A stretch of 64,000 bases of DNA from Paraspadella gotoi (GCA_051294375.1 CM119268.1:21173020-21237019), one strand, 5' to 3'; counted from the first letter of the stretch, positions 12,314 through 23,579 are shown. Numbers and translations: made by a program. Notes: generated by a model not told the origin, from the letters alone.

Positions 12314-13230
12314 CGCCTCCCTGCCTCTCCTTTCCTCTCCTTCCCCTCTGCTCTCTTTTCCCTCTCTCCTCCCCTCCCTCTCTTTCCTCCTTCACTTCCC
12401 CTCTTTTCTTTCTCTCTCTCTCCCTCTCTCTCTCCTCTCTCTCGTCTCTCTCTCTCTCTCTCCTCTCGCTCTCTCTCTCCTCTCTCTCTCTCTCTCTGAT
12501 CTGGCTGCCATCGAGGTTCTCTCTTGTTGAACAACGTTCAATTGATTTTTGAATTTGTCCACGTCAGCGTCTGCCTTTCGATCTCGATTTTTTCCTTCCG
12601 CTTACAATTTAAGGTCAAAAGCAATATAAAAACAAATAATTAGTGTCTATTATTATTTATTGATTGTTTCTCAAGGATATTGCGCAAATTAAGTCCCAAT
12701 AAGTGAATAATCTCCGGTGTTATTTTATGTAAGTTATTGTTGTATTTATATAGTATAAAACAGAATCGGATCGGAAGATCGGGCGGATCATCCGCAAGAA
12801 TCGGAATCGTCAAATCTTGCAATTGGTCAAGGACAAAATCTGGAATCGATCAATCAGCTTTGAAGAACCGATAGAATCCTGTAAACTAAGCTCTTTTGCC
12901 TCTTTGATCCTCCTCTCTAGATTATAATAGATTTAGCTTTTCTTAGTATTTTATGATGCGGCAGTAAATTGATGGCTGGTAGCGACGGGTTGAGCAGCAG
13001 CTGTGCATTCTAAAGAGTCCACGCCTCCAGAAGAAGACGTGGTGTTATACAATTATAAGCGTACGCTGAAGACACTATTAACGGTTAATTCTGTGATACT
13101 CAGTGACAAATTTATTTGAGAAATCACTTTAGGTGAATTTTACTTAATCCACCATCGAAATTGTTAAATTTTTTTTTCTACTTTCTTTTTATAATTATTT
13201 CCCGGTTACTTAATTTTCTTTTCTCCGTAC
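12314..13230. other. Single-copy spacer (loop) of palindrome B
   Basis: It follows a 25-N placeholder gap. 12314-12497 is an irregular CT/CCT-rich pyrimidine tract. 12498-13230 looks like ordinary single-copy DNA: mixed composition, no long open frame, and a short G+C-richer patch (12990-13060) without a recognisable product. If palindrome B is a cruciform, this is the loop. Confidence 0.7.
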
Positions 13231-14012
13231 TAGGCATTTGTCTCTTACTTTCTCTACTATGAGCATTTTCCCTTTTACTTTCTATAGAACATGTTGCTCT
13301 TCTGTCTGCCCACTACCAGATCTTCACTTGCATTGCTTTATACAAAATAGCAATTTTTTATATGTTTGTCTTAATAAACCAATGGCGTAACAAACAAAGG
13401 AGCAATTTTTAAAAATAAATAGCAATAAAATTTAGTTTAGGTATACTCCATCCAGAGTTTTTAATATTTTTTTCTGAAAGCAAAAGAACAGTCTCATAAA
13501 AGTTGTTTTTATAATATTTACTATATTTACTAAGAGGGCTCACAAAGAGGAAGCTTTTTTTAAGGCAAAGGAAATTTAAAATGAAATTTTAGCTACAATC
13601 CCATAGATCTATTACTTGGCACCTTGCCTCTTTAAAAATATAGCAAATAATTTTTTTAAATTTTCGTATTATTTAATTAAAATATATTTCTTTTGATATT
13701 TTTTAAACAAGTAAATTTTTTTTCTTATTCTATTCGATTTTATTCTATTCTTATTCTATATTTTTTATAAATGCATGTTAATCATATACATCACTTCAAA
13801 ACAAAAATAATATTGTTTTGATTTATAAATGATATCAGTGCCTACAGTAAACAGTTCAGTTTTAAGCCCCTTGAAAGTGATTTACATGTATTGGCCGCAG
13901 CCACTGATTATGTAATTTAATTGTAATTTATAACGAAAAAGTAGATCAAACTACAAACGAACAAATACTCGCTCACAGTTAACAAACCGTTCGTTTCCTT
14001 TCATTATAGTTG
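13231..14012 (-). repeat. Right arm of palindrome B
   Basis: Reverse complement of the left arm, with small indels. It ends at CATTATAGTTGAGAGG, the mirror of the CCTCTCAACTATAATG that starts the left arm directly after unit S. Confidence 0.85.
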
Positions 14013-14043
14013 AGAGGAAAACGAGGAGAGGAGAAGAGACGAA

Positions 14044-14089
<46 letters not shown>

Positions 14090-14209
14090 AGAGTAGAGAA
14101 GGAAGAGAGAGAGAGATGAGAGAGAGATTGTCGCCCTCGAATCCCGTCTGATTTTCGCCGGGAGGGAAGGATTACAAAAGGACGTGGCAACATCAAGGGA
14201 AGACGCCCG

Positions 14210-14294
<85 letters not shown>

Positions 14295-14345
14295 CTTTCT
14301 CTCCTTTCGCGCAGTCCTTTCCTCTCTTTCTCCTCTCTCTCTCTC
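14013..14345. repeat. GA then CT array pair with short unique loop
   Basis: 14040-14120 is GA-rich and 14214-14345 is CT-rich, so the two can pair. Between them about 90 bases of unique, G+C-richer sequence (GATTTTCGCCGGGAGGGAAG...) form a loop. No gene is seen. Confidence 0.75.
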
Positions 14346-14346
14346 A

Positions 14347-17095
14347 CCGTAAAGTAGGGACCGACAAAAACGATGAATGAAGATTGAGAATGCCAAAAAA
14401 AAGGAAAAAGAGAGGACGCTACTTTAAAGAGAGAAATGCAAATCAGCTGTTAAAAAAACTTGCTAACGTTACTTTCCTTCTCTTGTCCACCTTCGTATCA
14501 TCTTCCCTTACTTTTTATCTAAACTTTTCTTCCATTTTTAGGAATTCGAAAATATCGATCGAATGCCAATTAAAAAGTCAAAACAGAAATCTCGTTGTGG
14601 CAAACAGGGAATGGATGAGAGCGGGGAGAGAGATTGGCCGAGAACAGTGCCGCAAGACAAAAACAAGCGGCAGAAAAGAAGAGAGAGAGAGAGAGAGGAG
14701 AGAGAGCAGGAGAGAGAGAGAGAGAGAGAGAGAGACGGCAGAGAGCGCAAGAGCCAGAGAGAGAGAAGCCGAGAGACAAAAGGAGAGCGTCAGAAGAGAT
14801 CACGAAAGAAAAGGTTCTAAAAGGCAAACAATCGCGGAAGCATAAAAAAAGACAATGAAAAAAATCCGCAGGTATCGCTGAACTGGCAGGAGGGTCTGAT
14901 AGGTAATAAGAGTATGCGAAGGAATCGTCAGGACGCACGGAAAAAGCAGCTGGTAAATGAAATTTCCGAAATAAGAGCGAGTGTGTGCGAGTGCCGAAAG
15001 ACAGACAGAGAAAGAGGACTACCAGAACAAGGAGAGAATGGATTTTTGAAATGAAATAGCGAAAGCAAGTCTCTCTATTTTTTTTTCTACTTGATTTTCA
15101 CTTCGTTTGTATTGAATGAGTTTTTCCAATTTGTTATCCCTCTTTCTTGTTAACATTTTTACATTTTTTAAGTGTTTTTTTAGTTATTTTTCTTAAAATC
15201 TGTTTCTCCCTTCCTGTTTTTCATTTTTATTTACCTTCTCTTTTTCTCTTTCTCCTCGTCTCTCTCTCCTCTCTCTCGCTCTGCTCTCTTCTCCTCCCGA
15301 GTTCTCTCCTCTCTCTCTTCTTCCTTCTTCTCTCTTTATTTCCTATTTTTTCTCCCTTTTCTCTTTTTCATATTTTCTCTCGTTCATCTCATCTCATTCG
15401 GAACGAACGAAATCGATTGAAAATGTCAATGACTACGATCAGGGCATAAATTATTTCAAAAGGGTCAGTGCGGAAAGTATCCTCTCGTCTTTATCTGTGT
15501 CATTAAAATCTTTTTTTGTTATTCATATTTTAAAAAAGACCATATTTTCATTAAATTCAGTGTTTTAATTTTATCATTTTAGAATTAATACAATTCTGGC
15601 ATCGTCAAAAATTGATGGGCCATCACTCAACTAGGTTTTTCGTTCCATTTGAAAGTAAAAGGGAACGCAGTATCATTCAAATAAACGTTCTTTTATGCGG
15701 TCAATAAGCAATGCTTTTTTATTTAGAAAATATACCCAATTTTTAAACATTTAAACTGTAAATGCTCTTCAATGTCATCCATGTCACTCCAAAACCCGAA
15801 GTCAATAAAAAGCCTGACACTAAAAATTAACCTATAACCCAACTTAAAACCTCTTGACGTTTCTAGCCACTAATAAAAAACCAACTGTTATTCTTATCTC
15901 CATTTGTTTTTTGTGCAGAAGCATCAAAAAAGCTTTTCCATTTTCCTTTTCTCTTCTCCTTCTCTCCCTTCTCTCTCTTCTCTCTTGCCTCTCTTCTCTC
16001 CTGCGTCTGGTATCTTTTCCCTCCTCTCGTCTCTCTCCTCTCCTGCTCTCTCTCCCGCCACGCTCGCCTCTCGCCCGGCCTCCTCCTCTCATCGGCCATC
16101 TTGTTCTCACCCTCTCGTCTACTCCTCTCCTTCTCTCTCTTTCGCCGGCACACCCTCATGTTTTGAGAACATGTCGGATCGTATTTTCGTTTTCCTCCGT
16201 CGTTTCGACCGATCGAGCGGAAGGGCGGGTCAACGTGGCCCAGGTTTTTAGTCGAAGATCATGGACGCCGTGCAGGCGTTCAGAATCTGTAAAACGTTAA
16301 ATATTTTCATTTTCGTATGACGAAATGATAATTGAAATTCGGTTTCTTTCATTTTTCTTTGAAATATTCCTTTAATTTCCTTTAAAAATGTATTTTGTTC
16401 AAATCTTTCCTTCGTTTAAATAAAATTTAAATGATAATCTTTAACTTTGTAATAATCTTTCCCGAATTAAGAAACCAAAACAATTTACATTGAAAATTCC
16501 CAATTTATTTTACTTTCTTCGTTTTAAAAATATTGAAGACCAAAAACAACCAGAACCTAAACTCAAGGCAACGAACGACAACGACGACAACGACGACAAC
16601 GACGCGGCAACGATGTCGAACGATAAAGAAAACACGTTTGGTCACGACCAAAAATAATCCCAACTTCTCGTTTTTGTTCTTTTATTGAGAAGTCAAATGA
16701 AAAAAGGAAAAACAAAGGAAAACGAAAAAAAACGGGAAAAGAAAAAAAATAGAAAAAGTGTATGTTGAAACCTTTAAGTTTATCGCTGAAGTTCTGCCAA
16801 CATCCTTTCTTTTGTGCAAATTCCTGACGAATCAATGGCGCAATTGCAATTCAGTGTTAGAAATTATCAACGAAAAGTCATTTATTAAATGCAAAAAATG
16901 TTTAGACTTGGCAAATAATATTAGCCTTATTTTCCCGCCCCAGAACGCCCCACTTTCATCTTAAAATAATTTATTTTTTTTACGTTAAAGATTGAGTTGG
17001 AAGTTAGGGTTAGGGATTGAGGTTAGTTGATTAAGGTTAGGATTAGGCTTGTGATTAAGGTTAGGATTTTAGGTTAGTGATTATAGGTTAGGGAG
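14347..17095 (+). repeat. Third, insertion-rich copy of units S and T (partial)
   Basis: Collinear with 100-2640 in the same orientation. Recognisable anchors are the GTCAAC region near 14575, GTGCAGAAGC near 15913, the AACAACCAGAACC region near 16545, and the start of the TIR element near 16930. It differs mainly by one-base insertions, often in homopolymers, and its CT arrays are broken up. The copy stops inside the 25-bp satellite at about 17095, where sequence switches abruptly to GGGAGAGGGAGAGG. Confidence 0.85.
16930..17095 (-). mobile_element. Truncated TIR element copy
   Basis: Starts with TTTTCCCGCCCCAGAACGCC, which carries an extra CGCCC compared with other ends. It continues into the satellite core and is cut off at about 17095, so only one TIR is present. 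Confidence 0.5.
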
Positions 17096-17462
17096 AGGGA
17101 GAGGAACAGAGACAAAGAGAGCGAATATGTGAGCTTTACTACTACGAAACGTCATATATTTATTTAAACAAATAGTATAATTTCGGATTTTTTTGGTCAT
17201 TCTAAATAGCATAATAATTTTTATTTATACGGAGTAGTTTTCTTCAAAGAAAAAGTACTTAGTAGGCAGATGAGAATACTCAACGCGGAAACAAGATATT
17301 TAAAACATATTTATCAATTTATAAAAATGATTTTCATTGCATCAATCGTTTAATGAGAATCTTAAACGAAATCCTTTGTTCTTTTGTTTACTAATTCTCT
17401 TCGCGTTTTCAGCAATCAGACTCGATTTCGGTTTAAAAGAGAAAAGACCAAAAGGAATGATT

Positions 17463-17565
<103 letters not shown>

Positions 17566-17856
17566 GGGATGAGGCCACAACTGTGGCAGAGAAACTTAAC
17601 TGTTTCGTCCTTAACGAATCTTATAGTCGCAAACTAGAAGTGGTCATCGAATACCGAACGGACCGAATGTAGTATATTTGTATATTATGTAAATTAGTAT
17701 AAAATTTAAATGATTTTCATTTTTGAATAAAATGATATCCACAATACATAATTTATAATTACTTCATAGTCCATAAATAAATGAATAAAGTGAATAAATT
17801 ATATTACACAATGGACATTCTCCATTTCCGAGCCGCTGGCGACGAAGAGCAGTCAC

Positions 17857-17860
<4 letters not shown>

Positions 17861-17914
<54 letters not shown>
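17861..17914. repeat. (GA)n microsatellite
   Basis: About 26 GA units in a G+C-richer stretch (17825-18110). That stretch has mixed composition but no supported exon. Confidence 0.96.
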
Positions 17915-17915
<1 letters not shown>

Positions 17916-18132
17916 CGAGTGAAATCTGTGAGCGTCTGTCTGCCTGTGATTGGGTCCTTCCTCCTGGCACCTTTTTTTCATTAGCGCCTTCACGACCTCA
18001 CCATCCCTGAGGGCCTTCACCGCATTCACTGCCTCCATTCTAACCCTTTTTCCCGGCCACTCTCACTCAGTGCCCTCACTTTTCCATTTGTCCTCACCTC
18101 ACCTTTGAAATGAGTTTAATCCTCATCGATCG

Positions 18133-18244
18133 TTTTTGACCGTGTCTGTCTGTCGGTCTGTCTGTCTCTCTGTCCGTCGGTCTGTCTGTCTCTCTGTCCG
18201 TCGTCCTGTTGTCTGTCTCTCTTGTCCTGTCTCCGTCGTCTGTC
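18133..18244 (+). repeat. TCTG/TCCG satellite, upstream block
   Basis: Variants of TCTGTCTGTCCGTCGG. It carries the same strand sense as the larger block at 18836-19625, from which it is separated by the SINE fold-back. Confidence 0.9.
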
Positions 18245-18527
18245 TGTAGTCGGCAATTGCCTAGGTTCACCCCGCCTGTAGGCATGACACCTTCAGTCCT
18301 GACCCGGTGGCTCATTGAGTAAAGCCATCAGCTCATGACCACTAGGTACCGGGTTCAAATCCCAACCCGGTACTTACCCTGTGGGAAGCGTGAGGACGGC
18401 CGTAAGCCGCCTTGGGGGCGTGGCAACCCTCAAAGCTGGTTCCAAGCCAGGACCGTTCCATGGCTACTAAGGGGGTTATAGAAGTTGACGGATAGTCATC
18501 TTCAGCCCACTTAGCGCCTAATCCACA
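18245..18527 (+). mobile_element. tRNA-derived SINE-like element, plus-oriented arm of a fold-back
   Basis: An internal Pol III promoter is visible. The A-box-like TGGCTCATTGAG is at 18308-18319 and the B-box GGTTCAAATCC at 18352-18362. The 44-base spacing is that of a tRNA gene, and the B box sits in a perfect stem GTACCGGGTT...AACCCGGTAC. A G+C-rich body follows (GGACGGCCGTAAGCCGCC) and ends at CACTTAGCGCCTAATCCAC. It is not a functional tRNA, since the cloverleaf continues into unrelated sequence. The whole segment is repeated inverted at 18531-18816. Confidence 0.6.
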
Positions 18528-18530
18528 CTG

Positions 18531-18816
18531 GTGAGCCCGTGGATAAGGCGCTAAGTGGGTGGAAGATATATCCGTAACTTCTATAACCCCCTTTAGTAGC
18601 CATGGAAGCGGTCCTGGGCTTGGAACCAGGCTTGAGGGGTTGCCACGCCCCCAAGGCGGCTTACGGCCGTCCTCACGCTTCCACAGGGTAAGTACCGGGT
18701 TGGGATTGAACCCGGTACCTAGTGGTCATGAGCTGATGGCTTTACTCAATGAGCACCGGTCAGGACTGAAGGTGTCATGCTACAGGCGGGTGAACCTAGG
18801 CAATGCCGCGACTACA
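18531..18816 (-). mobile_element. tRNA-derived SINE-like element, minus-oriented arm of a fold-back
   Basis: Near-perfect inverse of 18245-18527, meeting it tail to tail with a loop of about 12 bases around 18528. The minus-strand B box is at 18703-18713 and the A box at about 18745-18755. Both flanks are TCTG satellite in the same sense. The pair therefore sits inside the satellite, unlike palindromes A and C, where the flanks are mirrored too. Confidence 0.6.
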
Positions 18817-18835
18817 TGTCTTCTACGTCGTCTTA

Positions 18836-19625
18836 TTTCCGTCGTCTGTCGTCGCGTCGGTCTGTCTCGGTCCGTCGGTCTGTTCCGTCGGTCTGTCTGT
18901 CTCGTCCGGTCCTGTCCTGTTTCATAATCTGTCCGGGTGTTCTGTCTGTCCTGTCCTGTCCTGTCGGTCTGTCTGTCTCTCTGTCTCGTGCGGTCTGTCT
19001 TGTGTCTGTTTTCTCTCTGTTCGCGTCTGTCTGTGTGTCTGTCCGTCTGTCGCTGCTCTGTTCTCTGTCTGTCCGTCGTCTGTCTTCGTCCGTCTGTCCT
19101 GTCGGTCTGTCTGTCTGTCCGTCGGTCTGTCCGTTCTGTCTGTCCGTCGGTCTGTCTGTCTCTCTGTCCTCGGTCTGTCTGTGTGTCCTGTCCGTCTGTG
19201 CCTCTGTCCGTCGTCTGTCTGTGTGTCTGTCCGCTGTCTGTCTGTCTGGTCTGTCTGTCCGTCAGTCTGTCCTGTCCGTTGGTCTTGTCCCGTCGGTCTG
19301 TCTGTCCGTCGTCGTGTTGTCTCTGTCTCGGTCTGTCTGTCTGTCCGTCGTCTGTCTGTCTCCTCTGTCCGTCGGTCTGTCTCTGTCTGTCGGTCTTGTC
19401 TGTCTCCCTGTCCGTCGGTCCTGTCTGTCTGTCTGTCCGTCGGTCTGTCTGTCTCTCTGTCCGTCGGTCTGTCTGTCTGTCTGTCCTGTCGTCTGTCTGT
19501 CTCTCTGTTCGTCGTCGTCTGTCTGTCTGTCTGTCCGTCGGTCTGTCTCTCTGTCTGTGCCGTCGATCTGTCTGTCCTGTCCCTGTCCGTGCGTCTGGTG
19601 CTGTCCTCTCTGTCCGTCGGCTCAT
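18836..19625 (+). repeat. TCTG/TCCGTCGG satellite, main block
   Basis: About 790 bases built from GTCTGTCTGTCCGTCG variants. Every frame on both strands is nearly stop-free, giving Cys/Ser/Val/Leu-rich or Thr/Asp/Arg/Gln-rich translations of up to 293 residues. I regard these as satellite artefacts. Confidence 0.93.
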
Positions 19626-19634
19626 TTGTTAAGA

Positions 19635-19830
19635 CAGAAAAATGTAAGGAACTGCTAGCGCCGCCTTTAATTTTAAAATTATAAGGAATAAAAGACGGTT
19701 TTGATGCAGTGCATGTCATAAATACACGGGCAAAGAAAGTTTTTTAGACATGTCATGTCATGTCATATCATGAAAATAAAGTCACTGCGGCGCAACACAT
19801 TGGAATTACCCATCTTGTTTATTAACAGCA
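19635..19830 (+). repeat. Dispersed repeat copy 1 (CATGTCATGTCAT...GCGGCGCAACACATT)
   Basis: Contains a CATGTCATGTCATGTCAT run and then TCACTGCGGCGCAACACATT, followed by a conserved ATTACC..TCTTGTTTATTA. The same order of blocks is found at 23060-23150. It starts near GCTAGCGCCGCCTTTAA, whose inverse relative AAAGGCGGCGCCAGTAG occurs at about 60938. It has no coding capacity. Confidence 0.6.
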
Positions 19831-20170
19831 ACACTTTGGCTCACAGACATTCCCCCTTGACTAGACGCGTTCGTTTTTCTAATTGTATTCATTCTCTTCT
19901 ATACATTTACTTTTTTTATTCTCCATATTTTCGTTTTTTATTTATACTATTAGTTTTCCTTAGCTAGAACATCTGATTGTGATGTGTAAAAATTAATAAA
20001 TTCGGCTGTGAGAGACTCTCGAGTGAAAACTTACAAGGACCAGTTACGTTTTTATTATATATTATTATTATTTATAACCATTATAAAAAATTATCCTTTT
20101 TTTCACTGACCAACATTCTAGCAGACGATCTGCAATTCGATCCTCCTCTTTCTCCCCCTCTAATCCACAG

Positions 20171-20467
20171 TTCAATGATCCTCCCCCTCGCAAGCAGCAG
20201 GGATGTAAACCACAAGCCCCACTCACCTCCGTCCCGAGGCTGCGGCCGCCCCCGGGCTCATTTTGCCCCCTGGAGGCCAGACATTCCGCTCGAAGCCTCT
20301 CTCCTCTCCAAGGAGCCGAAAAAGGTGAGTTCTTTGCCCGCGAAAATCCGAATCTCACCTTCGAAGTCGTTTTGGCCGAAGATAGGAAAGTATCTTTCGT
20401 CGTCGCGAAACGAAATTCTTCCTCTTCGATCCTTACCTCTCCTTACCTCATCCTTACCTCACCTTTC
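20171..20467 (+). CDS. Candidate exon, unrecognised Ser/Pro-rich then charged protein
   Basis: The frame is open from about 20085 into the gap at 20469. A strong acceptor (pyrimidine tract ending ATCCACAG) precedes 20171. From there the reading is FNDPPPRKQQGCKPQ, a Pro/Arg/Ser-rich part, then GEFFARENPNLTFEVVLAED and KVSFVVAKRNSSSS. A textbook donor, AAAAAG before GTGAGT at 20325, lies inside this frame, so the exon may end at 20324 (or the intron may be retained). The opposite strand is also open for 96 codons (20068-20358) but lacks matching splice sites. Base composition is markedly G+C-richer than the surroundings. No family is recognised. Confidence 0.45.
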
Positions 20468-21078
20468 TNNNNNNNNNNNNNNNNNNNNNNNNNNNNNNNN
20501 NNNNNNNNNNNNNNNNNNNNNNNNNNNNNNNNNNNNNNNNNNNNNNNNNNNNNNNNNNNNNNNNNNNNNNNNNNNNNNNNNNNNNNNNNNNNNNNNNNNN
20601 NNNNNNNNNNNNNNNNNNNNNNNNNNNNNNNNNNNNNNNNNNNNNNNNNNNNNNNNNNNNNNNNNNNNNNNNNNNNNNNNNNNNNNNNNNNNNNNNNNNN
20701 NNNNNNNNNNNNNNNNNNNNNNNNNNNNNNNNNNNNNNNNNNNNNNNNNNNTCGCATTTTTTCCCCTTAAGGATCTTCCGCGTCGCATATGACAGACTGG
20801 GGTATGGTATTCCCACCTGCTCTCTCTCTCTCTTTTTCTTTCTCTCTCTCNNNNNNNNNNNNNNNNNNNNNNNNNNNNNNNNNNNNNNNNNNNNNNNNNN
20901 NNNNNNNNNNNNNNNNNNNNNNNNNNNNNNNNNNNNNNNNNNNNNNNNNNNNNNNNNNNNNNNNNNNNNNNNNNNNNNNNNNNNNNNNNNNNNNNNNNNN
21001 NNNNNNNNNNNNNNNNNNNNNNNNNNNNNNNNNNNNNNNNNNNNNNNNNNNNNNNNNNNNNNNNNNNNNNNNNNNNNN

Positions 21079-21244
21079 TCGCTCCCTCTCTCTTTCTCCG
21101 CAACTGGATTTAACGGTTTCCCCATCAGCAACGGACCTACGAAAACCGCGCGCGTCTGAAATACTGAGGACCTTTTATTTTTCCACAACTCAAAAAAAAA
21201 TGTTAGAAGGAAAAAGCAACGAGTCGTCAAATTTTCGACCTTAA
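21079..21244 (+). CDS. Candidate terminal exon, unrecognised
   Basis: After a gap in a CT array, one frame reads LSPQLDLTVSPSATDLRKPR and then continues through TTQKKMLEGKSNESSNFRP to a TAA at 21242-21244. A possible acceptor, TTTCCCCATCAG, lies at about 21127. The minus strand is open over the same bases, reading FFELWKNKRSSVFQTRAVF, so the strand is not proven. It may belong to the same transcript as 20171-20467, but two gaps intervene. I see no AATAAA close downstream. Confidence 0.33.
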
Positions 21245-21620
21245 ACGATTATCACCCCTTTAAGCCCAACCCAAACCCCAATCCAAGGCCCAGATTTGGG
21301 TATATGGGTGTAGTTATAATGTTACTAACTTACTAGTCTTTATTCAGCTAGGACTTGCAATACTAAATTATTGTTTTAAAATGAATTATTTTTTATTGTT
21401 AGACTATTATTCAAGCCTTTCTTATTTTTTTAACGCATGAAAACAGACAAAACAGAAAAAAATTATTACTGATATGTTTTGCCCAAACAATTTTTGGCCC
21501 AACCTTAGAGTCAATGCTGGCTCGGCTTTTAGAATTCGGTCCACCCTACCTCGTGCCTTAGTGTTCCGCCTCTACACATCCCTGCGTGTACCCATCTACA
21601 CACCCCTGCGTTCACCCCCT

Positions 21621-21805
21621 TCCACATCCCTTTTCCAAAACTTCTTCGCTTTCCTCCACTTTTTCCTTCTTTCTTACTTCCTTCCTATTTTCTATTTTTT
21701 GCACATCCATTTCCACATCCCTTTTTCCACATCCCTTTTCCAAAACTTCTTCGCTTTCCTCCACTTTTTCCTTCTTTCTTACTTCCTTTCTATTTTCCAT
21801 TTTTT
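21621..21805 (+). repeat. 105-bp tandem duplication
   Basis: TCCACATCCCTTTTCCAAAAC occurs at 21621 and 21726, followed each time by the same pyrimidine-rich sequence (CTTCGCTTTCCTCCAC...). The repeat continues into T-rich DNA to about 22270 with no gene. Confidence 0.85.
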
Positions 21806-22494
21806 ACTCTTTTTATGCTTTTTTTCGCTTTTTTTTCGACGACTTTTTGCTTTAATTTAATACTTTCTTCCATTTTTTTGCGGGGCTCTTTATATATTTT
21901 TATCTATTTTTCTCCTTTGACTTTTTCACGCTGAGATACTTGGTTCTTTAATCCCTTTTTTTCCTTTTTATTTTATAATTTTGTTATATTTGATTTTTTT
22001 TAAATACTTTCATCTCATCTTTCCTCTTTCAGTTTTCTCATTTTCTTTTTTTTTCTCTTTCCTTTTTTTTCCATTGTTCATTCTTATTTAACTAGTCAGC
22101 GTTTATTTAATTAATTTCTTTGATTTTCTCTTTTTTTCCAATATCTCTCATCTTATTTCTCTCTCCTTTTTTTCTTTTTTGTCTTTTATTACCTCTTGAG
22201 CATTACTCCCATTTTCCACAAAATTTCTCCCATTTTCCCTCCTTTATTTTTTTCTCCTCTCTATTTTCCTATCTTTTCCCCTTCACTCTCCTGCGCCTTG
22301 CAAACGACCAGAACTTTGTTGGCACGCCAATAAGAAGCCGCACTGAGCTCTTCGTTTTCCGCCAAACTCCGCTCTCTGCTTCGGTCTCTCATTCTCTCTC
22401 TCTCTCTGCTCTCTTTTGGGTCATCAAGGCTACGATCAACGATTCATTAGGCTTCTCTCTCCACGCTTTCTCAAATTTTTTAAAGAGAAGTGAA

Positions 22495-22800
22495 AAAGAG
22501 AAGAGAAAAAAAAGAAAAAAAGAAAAGAAAAAAAGAGAAGAGAAAAAAGGGAATGAATAAGAAAAGAAAAAAGAAAAGTAAATAAAAAGAAAAGAAAAAA
22601 AAAGTAAATAAAAAGAAGAGAAAAAAAGAAATAACAAAAAAAAATAAAAAAGAGGGAAGAAAAAGAGACAAGAAAAAGAGAGAAGAAAGAGAGATGAGAA
22701 AAAGAGAAGAGAAAAAAGAGAATTGAAAAAGAGAAGAGAAAAAAAAGAGAAAAAGAGAGAAAAAAAGGAGAAGTAAAAAAAAGAAGAGAAAAAAAATCAT
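22495..22800. repeat. Purine-only A/G tract
   Basis: Almost exclusively A and G on the plus strand for 300 bases (AGAGAAAAAAAGAAAA variants). Phe/Leu/Ser open frames on the minus strand are compositional. Confidence 0.9.
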
Positions 22801-23059
22801 ACAATATAACCTTAATCCCCCCAAAAATTATCCATTCCCCACTTTTTTTCGGCCTTGTAGATATTATGAGTTTCTCATTAATATGTTATGTCATGTCAAG
22901 ATAGAGGGGCGTTTACCGCCACAGCTCTTTCCCATCTCCCTCTTATATTGTACATAACCGTCTTTACTAAACTTTAGACTTATTAGACTCCATATCTTTA
23001 CTTACCTCTTTTACCTGATGAGAGACTAGTTAGTACCTACCTTTAGCTAGATACCCATC

Positions 23060-23150
23060 TTCCCAGCATGTCATGTCATGTCACGAGAAATACACGTGAT
23101 AAGGCGGTCACTGCGGCGCAACACATTTGCATTACCGTTCTTGTTTATTA
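23060..23150 (+). repeat. Dispersed repeat copy 2 (CATGTCATGTCAT...GCGGCGCAACACATT)
   Basis: Shares CATGTCATGTCATGTCA, AAATACACG, TCACTGCGGCGCAACACATT and TCTTGTTTATTA with 19635-19830. 22880-22900 carries another short GTCATGTCA run. Confidence 0.6.
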
Positions 23151-23339
23151 CTTTTCTTGAAATTCTTGATAGAAAACTTTCAAAGTTTTTATTTTGTAAT
23201 ATAGTGATGAAGGCCTTAAACCGCCCGAGCCTGTCCAAATTTTTTTATTAAATATCTAATTCATTTAGTGGCATAAATACCGAATCTAGAAATCTTTTCC
23301 ACCAAATTCAAACCTCAGGTGGTCATGAAATAAAATTAA

Positions 23340-23395
23340 TTGCTGCTGTTGTTGTTGTTGTTGTTGCTGTTGTTGTTGTTGTTGTTGTTGTTTGT
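23340..23395. repeat. (GTT)n microsatellite
   Basis: GTT/GCT trinucleotide run. It is followed at 23579-23615 by a (CGT)n run and at 23679-23766 by two GAC-rich blocks, so about 450 bases are dominated by trinucleotides. Confidence 0.93.
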
Positions 23396-23579
23396 GTGAA
23401 ATGATCTCCTCGCCTGGAAGACTCGACGCAATAACAAAGATTGATCAGGCATTCAGGATGCACCTAGCCAGTCTTCGCCTGACTGATGAATCATCAAAAC
23501 AGAAACATGGACTCTTTTTTTTTAAAGTCGTTTCTCTTCATCAACTTTCACCGCAACGCGACTCTGCAGTTCATAGTCT

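Noticed and set aside
18777-19719. Several open frames of 230-290 codons on both strands
   Set aside because: All are translations of the TCTG/TCCG satellite; every frame is open and the peptides are periodic.
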